A program made the position numbers and the translations under genes. The notes under the pieces were generated by a model. That model saw nothing but the letters and a program-made list of their open reading frames with translations. It was not told the origin of the DNA and did not search any database. 12,019 nucleotides of DNA from DAOMOP01 sp035444405 (lineage in GTDB: Bacteria; Pseudomonadota; Gammaproteobacteria; Burkholderiales; Rhodocyclaceae), in assembly GCA_035444405.1 (NCBI GenBank), contig DAOMOP010000125.1:1-12019 (forward strand). Reading direction: 5' to 3'. How positions within the stretch are numbered: position 1 is the stretch's first letter; each line of letters starts with the position of its first letter. Below, piece by piece: positions 6,592 to 12,019 of this stretch.

Positions 6592-6756
6592 CGACAGCGC
6601 GACGCGCGCCAGGTTCCGTACCGGCGAGTCAGGAATAACCCTTACGGGAACGCCGACCTGCCGCAACATGGCGCGTCGAGCAAGGGTTTTGCGGCGCTGA
6701 CACCCTTACGCCCCCGGCGCCGGTGCAAACCGGCCGCCCCCTTCACCAGATATACG

Positions 6757-6782
6757 AAAAAGGGCCGCTCGCGCGACCCCTT
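6757..6782 (-). terminator. Rho-independent terminator of the pcc transcript
   Basis: On the minus strand AAGGGGTCGC and GCGGCCCTTT form a 10-bp stem (two G-U pairs) closed by a GCGA tetraloop of the GNRA type, ending in a run of five T. It begins 25 nt after the pccA stop. This marks the end of the carboxylase transcription unit and separates it from the KamA-like gene. Confidence 0.85.
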
Positions 6783-6807
6783 GAATCCGGTCAGATCGTC
6801 GTGCCGG

Positions 6808-8796
6808 TCATTCGAACTCGACGATCACGTCGTCGACGGCCAGGCTCGCACCGGGCCGCGCGACAATCTTCCTGACCTTGCCGTCCTGCTCGGCCTTCAG
6901 CACGTTCTCCATCTTCATCGCCTCGATCACCGCGAGCTTCTCGCCGGCCTTGACCTCCTGTCCCTCGGCGACCGCGACCTCGCGCAGCAGCCCCGGCATC
7001 GGCGACAGCAGGAACTTCGACAGATCGGGTGGCAGCTTCTTCGGCATCAGCGACAGCAGGTGGGCGGCGCGACGGGTCATCACCATCGGCTGGACCTGCA
7101 GCCCGAAGTGCGAGATCCGGTACGTGAGCGCGCGACGCTCGATCTGCAGGCAGACCGGCTCGCCGTTGACGCTGCCCCGAAAGAGCAGCTCGCCGAAGCG
7201 CCACCCCGAGACGATGCGATACGTGCGCTCGCCCTGGCTGATCGCGTAGCCGCCTTCGATGCCTTCGACGGTGACCGGATACTGCTTGTCACCCATCACG
7301 ACCACCCATTGGTCGGGCACCTTGCGACCATGGCCGGGGAGCTGGCCGCTGATCTGCACCGCGCGCTCGATGTAGCGCATGCGCGCGAAGGTCGCGACCG
7401 CCGCGAGCAGCGCCGGATCGTCGTGCGGCACCATCGACGCGTCGAAGCCGCCGGGATACTCCTCGGCGATGAAGCCGGTGTTGAAGGCCCCCGAGCAGAA
7501 GCGCGGGTGCTGCAGCAGCGCGGCCTGGAACGGAATGTTCGAGCTGATGCCGCGGATCACGAAGGCGTTGAGCGCATCGCGCATGCGCCGGATCGCCTGC
7601 TCACGGTCCTTTCCATGCACGATCAGCTTGGCGATCATCGAATCGTAGAACATCGAGATCTCGCCGCCCTCGTAGACGCCGGTATCGACGCGCACCTGCC
7701 CGTCGATCTCCTCGGGCGGCTGGAACTTGACCAGGCGGCCAGTCGAGGGCAGGAAGCCGCGGAACGGATCCTCGGCATTGATGCGGCACTCCATCGCCCA
7801 GCCGTCGATACCGACATCGGCCTGCGTGATCGACAGCTTCTCGCCGGCCGCCACGCGAATCATCTGCTCGACCAGATCCAGCCCGGTGATCAGCTCGGTG
7901 ACCGGGTGCTCGACCTGCAGCCGCGTGTTCATCTCGAGGAAGTAGAAGCTCTTGTCGGCGCCGACGACGAACTCGACCGTGCCGGCCGACTCGTAATCGA
8001 CCGCGCGCGCGAGCGCGACGGCCTGCTCGCCCATCGCCTTGCGCGTTGCCGGGTCGATGAAGGGGCTCGGCGCCTCCTCGATGACCTTCTGGTGGCGGCG
8101 CTGGATCGAGCACTCGCGCTCGTTCAGGTACACGTAGTTGCCGTGCGCGTCGCCGAGCACCTGGATCTCGATGTGGCGCGGCTCGACGACGAACTTCTCG
8201 ATGAACACGCGATCGTCGCCAAACGCGTTCTTCGCCTCGTTGCGGCACGACGCGAAACCTTCGAAGGCCTCCTCGTCGTTGGACGCGACGCGCAGCCCCT
8301 TGCCGCCGCCGCCGGCCGAAGCCTTGATCATCACCGGATAGCCGATGCTGCGCGCGATCTCGACGGCGTGATCGGGCGTGTCGATCGCGTCGTTGTAGCC
8401 GGGAATGGTGTTGACGCCGGCCTCCATCGCGAGCTTCTTCGACTCGATCTTGTCGCCCATCTTCGCGACCGAGTAGTGCTTGGGCCCGATGAAGCGGATG
8501 CCTTCCTGCTCCAGGCGGCGCGAGAACTCCTCGTTCTCGGACAGGAAGCCGTAGCCCGGATGCACCGCCTCGGCGCCGGTCTGCCTGCACGCGGCGATGA
8601 TCTTGTCCATCGCCAGGTAGGATTCCTTGCTCGGCGCCGGCCCGATGCACACCGCCTCGTCGGCGAGCTCGACGTGCAGCGCGTCCTGGTCGGCCTCGGA
8701 ATACACCGCGACGGTCGCGATGCCCATCTTGCGGGCGGTCTTGATGACGCGGCAGGCGATTTCACCGCGGTTTGCGATCAGAATTTTCTTAAACAC
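6808..8796 (-). CDS. pccA: Propionyl-CoA carboxylase biotin-carrying alpha subunit
   Basis: The 662-residue protein combines biotin carboxylase and biotin carrier domains and carboxylates biotin with ATP and bicarbonate. The N-terminal lobe starts MFKKILIANRGEIA. The ATP-grasp domain has the glycine loop SAGGGGKG (160-167), HQKVIEEAPSP and EMNTRLQVEHPVTE. A linker domain (about 450-590) typical of PccA/MccA-type subunits follows, and the C-terminal biotinyl domain has EAMKMEN with K628 as the biotin site, 34 residues from the end. Start: GTG at 8796 with GGAGG six nt upstream. In-frame upstream codons to ATG 8883 are possible but would add 29 non-conserved residues. The start region is unusual: it is partly duplicated upstream and lies inside an 18-bp inverted repeat (separate entries). 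Partner pccB is 138 bp upstream. A methylcrotonyl- or acetyl-CoA specificity cannot be excluded from this subunit alone. Confidence 0.93.
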   Translation of the reverse strand: MFKKILIANRGEIACRVIKTARKMGIATVAVYSEADQDALHVELADEAVCIGPAPSKESYLAMDKIIAACRQTGAEAVHPGYGFLSENEEFSRRLEQEGIRFIGPKHYSVAKMGDKIESKKLAMEAGVNTIPGYNDAIDTPDHAVEIARSIGYPVMIKASAGGGGKGLRVASNDEEAFEGFASCRNEAKNAFGDDRVFIEKFVVEPRHIEIQVLGDAHGNYVYLNERECSIQRRHQKVIEEAPSPFIDPATRKAMGEQAVALARAVDYESAGTVEFVVGADKSFYFLEMNTRLQVEHPVTELITGLDLVEQMIRVAAGEKLSITQADVGIDGWAMECRINAEDPFRGFLPSTGRLVKFQPPEEIDGQVRVDTGVYEGGEISMFYDSMIAKLIVHGKDREQAIRRMRDALNAFVIRGISSNIPFQAALLQHPRFCSGAFNTGFIAEEYPGGFDASMVPHDDPALLAAVATFARMRYIERAVQISGQLPGHGRKVPDQWVVVMGDKQYPVTVEGIEGGYAISQGERTYRIVSGWRFGELLFRGSVNGEPVCLQIERRALTYRISHFGLQVQPMVMTRRAAHLLSLMPKKLPPDLSKFLLSPMPGLLREVAVAEGQEVKAGEKLAVIEAMKMENVLKAEQDGKVRKIVARPGASLAVDDVIVEFE

Positions 8797-8823
8797 GTTG
8801 TGCCTCCGCGGTGAAATCGCCTG
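8753..8823. repeat. 18-bp perfect inverted repeat enclosing the pccA start codon
   Basis: The arms 8753-8770 and 8806-8823 are perfect reverse complements (CCGCGGTGAAATCGCCTG on one arm). The 35-nt loop contains the GTG start and most of its Shine-Dalgarno sequence; two G of GGAGG fall in the stem. The inner arm is pccA codons 9-15, so the outer arm is an inverted copy of coding sequence. In the mRNA this should fold into a very stable hairpin around the initiation site. Confidence 0.9.
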
Positions 8824-8914
8824 GGCACGCTGCGCGTGCAAGGCGATGTGACTTCGTCGCTGCGCCGCTTCGCGGCTGGTCACCGCGGTTTGCGATCAGT
8901 ATCTTCTTGAACAT
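8762..8914. repeat. Direct repeat of the pccA 5' end (35 bp, 118 bp apart)
   Basis: Bases 8762-8796 (true pccA start) and 8880-8914 match at 31 of 35 positions, including a perfect 20-bp core (8762-8781 and 8880-8899). The four differences fall at the first base of the start codon (GTG versus ATG) and at third positions of codons 2, 4 and 5, all synonymous. This pattern points to two once-coding copies that diverged under selection, or to two homologous genes joined by recombination. Confidence 0.9.
8789..8914 (-). CDS. 41-codon leader ORF made from a duplicated pccA start
   Basis: ATG at 8914 has GGGGAG seven nt upstream and lies 20 nt after the pccB stop, where the pccA start would be expected. 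Its first 11 residues, MFKKILIANRG, are identical to PccA 1-11; the next 30 (beginning DQPRSGAATK) resemble nothing I recognise. It is in a different frame from pccA and ends at TAA 8791-8789, just inside the pccA GTG (the sequence GTGTTTAA serves both). It is either a remnant of an earlier pccA start displaced by a duplication, or a translated leader that couples pccB translation to pccA. Expression is unproven. Confidence 0.45.
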   Translation of the reverse strand: MFKKILIANRGDQPRSGAATKSHRLARAACPGDFTAEAQRV

Positions 8915-8934
8915 CCCCTATCTCCCCGCAGCCG

Positions 8935-10467
<1,533 letters not shown>

Positions 10468-10706
10468 TGATGACTCTCCCTAGAAGCTGTCCCCGCGCGG
10501 CCAGCGAACTCACCGGACCGCATTCGTTTCAACCTGACTCAACCCTGCCGCGCGCCGCTGCGGCTTCTGCACAGCCCCGCCTCACTTCGCCGCCTCGGGT
10601 CCCGCAGCCTCGGGTCCCACCGCCGCCGATATTGCCGCTGCCGGTCACGAGCGCGGCGGTGGCGCCACCGCTGCCGTGCCCCGCTGCGGCACCACCGAGC
10701 GTCCGT
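10468..10706. other. Non-coding gap between meaB and pccB with palindrome and short repeats
   Basis: The gap holds a perfect 16-bp palindrome GCGGTGGCGCCACCGC (10656-10671), a 12-bp direct repeat GCCTCGGGTCCC (10592-10603 and 10607-10618) and otherwise low-complexity GC-rich sequence. The palindrome lies 36 bp beyond the meaB stop and could form a hairpin or stabilise an mRNA end, but no T-tract follows. No convincing sigma70 promoter for pccB was seen. The open frames here have skewed composition and no family resemblance. Confidence 0.5.
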
Positions 10707-11705
10707 TCACCCCAGGTGCCGCAGCAATTCGATCGCCGCCGCGGCGGGCGTCGTCTCGCCCGCTTCGACCGCAACCTGCAGTCGCGGCAGTTCGGCCGCG
10801 ACCGCCGGATGGCGGCGGAAGCGGCTGCGCAGGCCTGCGTCGATCAGCTCCCACATCCACGCGCGCGCCTGCTGCCGGCGCTTCGCCTCGAACTCGCCGC
10901 TCGCCGTCATCGTGTCGCGGTAGCGGCACACCGTGTCCCAGAACGTCGCGACGCCGTCCTTCTTCAGCGCCGACAGCGTCAGCACCGGCGGGCTCCAGTT
11001 CGGGCTCGTCGGGCGCAGCAGGTGCAGCGCGGTCTTCATCTGCGCCTGCGCGCGCATCGCCGCGGCCGGGTCGAGGTCGGCCTTGTTGATCGCGATGAGG
11101 TCGGCGAGCTCCATGATGCCTTTCTTGATCGCCTGCAGATCGTCGCCGGCGTTGGGCAGCTGCAGCAGGCAGAAGATGTCGGTCATGCCGGCCACGGCGG
11201 TCTCCGACTGGCCGACGCCGACCGTCTCGACGATGATCACGTCGAAGCCGGCGGCCTCGCACACCAGCATCGTCTCGCGCGTCTTCTCGGCCACGCCGCC
11301 GAGCGACCCGGACGACGGACTGGGGCGGATGAAGGCCTCGGGGCGCTGCGACAACAGCTCCATGCGCGTCTTGTCGCCGAGGATCGAGCCGCCGGACACC
11401 GACGAGGACGGGTCGACCGCGAGCACCGCGACACGATGGCCCTGCTCGATCAGGTGCAGACCGAGCGCCTCGATGAAGGTCGACTTGCCCACCCCCGGCA
11501 CGCCGGAGATGCCCACGCGCATCGCGCCGCCGGTGGCCGGCAACAGCGCCTCGATCACCGCACGCGCACGCGCCTGATGGTCCTCGCGGCTCGACTCGAT
11601 CAGCGTGATGGTCTTCGCGAGTGCACGCAGGCGACGCGCGCGCACGCCGTCGACCAGGGGCCGGTCGGCAGGCGTCAGTTCGTGCGGCTGTTCGGTCATG
11701 TCCAT
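10707..11705 (-). CDS. meaB: MeaB/ArgK-family GTPase, methylmalonyl-CoA mutase chaperone
   Basis: The 332-residue protein is a G3E-type P-loop GTPase that gates adenosylcobalamin loading and protects methylmalonyl-CoA mutase from inactivation. Visible motifs are Walker A GVPGVGKST (68-76), VDPSSSVSGGSILGDKTRM (97-115), VETVGVGQSE (159-168) and the base-specificity motif NKAD (207-210). The C-terminal part is the dimerisation arm seen in MeaB (about 270-332). Length matches the family (about 330). The gene follows the mutase by 58 bp, the standard arrangement. The start is uncertain: ATG 11705 or ATG 11699 fits the family N-terminus, but neither has a clear Shine-Dalgarno. A longer in-frame ATG at 11786 would overlap the mutase gene and add unrelated residues. 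Confidence 0.93.
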   Translation of the reverse strand: MDMTEQPHELTPADRPLVDGVRARRLRALAKTITLIESSREDHQARARAVIEALLPATGGAMRVGISGVPGVGKSTFIEALGLHLIEQGHRVAVLAVDPSSSVSGGSILGDKTRMELLSQRPEAFIRPSPSSGSLGGVAEKTRETMLVCEAAGFDVIIVETVGVGQSETAVAGMTDIFCLLQLPNAGDDLQAIKKGIMELADLIAINKADLDPAAAMRAQAQMKTALHLLRPTSPNWSPPVLTLSALKKDGVATFWDTVCRYRDTMTASGEFEAKRRQQARAWMWELIDAGLRSRFRRHPAVAAELPRLQVAVEAGETTPAAAAIELLRHLG

Positions 11706-11763
11706 GGATTCTGGCGTCGATGCGCAATGTACGTCCGGCACGGCGCCGCACGCCCATCCGTTG

Positions 11764-12019
11764 TCAGCCGGGGTGCCGTGCCGCACGAATCTGCTTGAGC
11801 ACCTCGCGCGCCGCCTTCGGAATCGGCGTACCCGGACCGAAGATGCCCTTCGCGCCGGCCTGGTACAACACCGCGTAGTCCTGCGCCGGAATCACGCCGC
11901 CGACGAACACGATGATGTCGTCGGCGCCGAGCGCCTTCAGGCCCTCGATCACCGCCGGCACCAGCGTCTTGTGCCCGGCCGCGAGGCTGGAGCAGCCGAC
12001 CGCGTGCACGTCGTTCTCG
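11764..12019 (-). CDS. Methylmalonyl-CoA mutase, C-terminal B12-binding domain (partial)
   Basis: Only the last 85 residues are inside the window; the rest lies beyond the right edge. They form the second half of the cobalamin-binding Rossmann domain, with VGCSSLAAGHKTLVP, VFVGGVIPAQDY and GAKGIFGPGTPIP, all typical of the single-chain or large-subunit methylmalonyl-CoA mutase (ScpA/MutB type). The enzyme converts (R)-methylmalonyl-CoA to succinyl-CoA with adenosylcobalamin. Position directly before meaB supports the call. The DxHxxG histidine motif and the substrate barrel are not visible, so a related mutase (for example ethylmalonyl-CoA mutase) cannot be strictly excluded. Confidence 0.9.
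   Translation of the reverse strand, partial: ENDVHAVGCSSLAAGHKTLVPAVIEGLKALGADDIIVFVGGVIPAQDYAVLYQAGAKGIFGPGTPIPKAAREVLKQIRAARHPG

Larger units (their letters stand above)
6369..6756. other. Non-coding region between the KamA-like gene and the pcc terminator
   Basis: No credible gene is present. Besides the two candidate promoters, it holds an inverted repeat CGGTAGC/GCTACCG (6466-6472 and 6504-6510) inside the possible long leader, and a second dyad AAGGGT/ACCCTT (6682-6687 and 6702-6707) with a 14-nt loop that may back up the pcc terminator. No cobalamin-riboswitch B12 box was seen on the leader strand. Confidence 0.5.

Noticed and set aside
6583..8814. 743-codon open frame on the plus strand opposite pccA
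   Set aside because: It is antisense to a clearly conserved gene, rich in Asp/Arg/His/Leu as expected from mirrored GC-rich codons, and has no recognisable domain. The long frames opposite icmF (34-1116), the kinase (1357-3105), the KamA-like gene (4980-6485) and pccB (8953-10200) are rejected for the same reason.
8797..8883. Longer pccA starting at the in-frame ATG 8883
   Set aside because: The extra 29 residues are not conserved in biotin carboxylases, and GTG 8796 has GGAGG at ideal spacing directly before the conserved MFKKILIANRG start.
8753..8914. Insertion sequence or mobile element at the pccB-pccA junction
   Set aside because: The repeats derive from pccA itself; there is no transposase, and the inverted arms are coding sequence, so a local duplication or recombination explains them better.
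10529..10774. 81-codon minus-strand ORF in the meaB-pccB gap
   Set aside because: It overlaps the end of meaB, is dominated by Gly/Arg/Ala and has no start signal.

Overview
This is a GC-rich chromosomal window whose gene content and codon bias suggest a betaproteobacterium, possibly of the Azoarcus/Thauera/Aromatoleum type. That assignment is inference from recognisable protein families; there is no rRNA or other taxonomic marker. No tRNA, rRNA, IS element, CRISPR array or phage gene was seen.

The window is a propionyl-CoA / methylmalonyl-CoA locus. Reading the minus strand from the right edge: the C-terminal end of a B12-dependent methylmalonyl-CoA mutase (11764-12019, cut by the edge), its G-protein chaperone MeaB (10707-11705), a 239-bp non-coding gap, the carboxyltransferase (pccB, 8935-10467) and biotin subunit (pccA, 6808-8796) of propionyl-CoA carboxylase, then a clear intrinsic terminator (6757-6782). 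Beyond it, still on the minus strand, is a KamA-family radical-SAM/PLP aminomutase-like gene (4968-6368). It converges on a plus-strand VOC-fold gene (4422-4901) that looks like a methylmalonyl-CoA epimerase. To its left are a plus-strand soluble PAS-PAS hybrid histidine kinase (1462-3543) and an OmpR-type response regulator (3540-4271), overlapping by ATGA. Divergent from the kinase is the N-terminal third of icmF (1-1044, cut by the left edge), the fused B12-dependent acyl-CoA mutase.

Together these give a carboxylate, epimerise, rearrange route: propionyl-CoA to (S)-methylmalonyl-CoA (PccAB), to (R)-methylmalonyl-CoA (the VOC protein, inferred), to succinyl-CoA (mutase with MeaB). IcmF adds a second B12-dependent acyl-CoA mutase (isobutyryl-/n-butyryl-CoA type). 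The kinase/regulator pair and two promoter-embedded palindromes are the visible regulatory candidates. The role of the KamA-like enzyme is unknown.

The most unusual structure is at the start of pccA. The first 35 bp of the gene are present twice (31/35 identical, 118 bp apart). The upstream copy keeps a good ribosome-binding site and opens a 41-codon reading frame that ends inside the real pccA start region. In addition, an 18-bp perfect inverted repeat brackets the real GTG start and part of its ribosome-binding site. This could be a recombination scar, a translational-coupling device, or both. The other points of note are atypical active-site residues in the KamA-like and VOC proteins.
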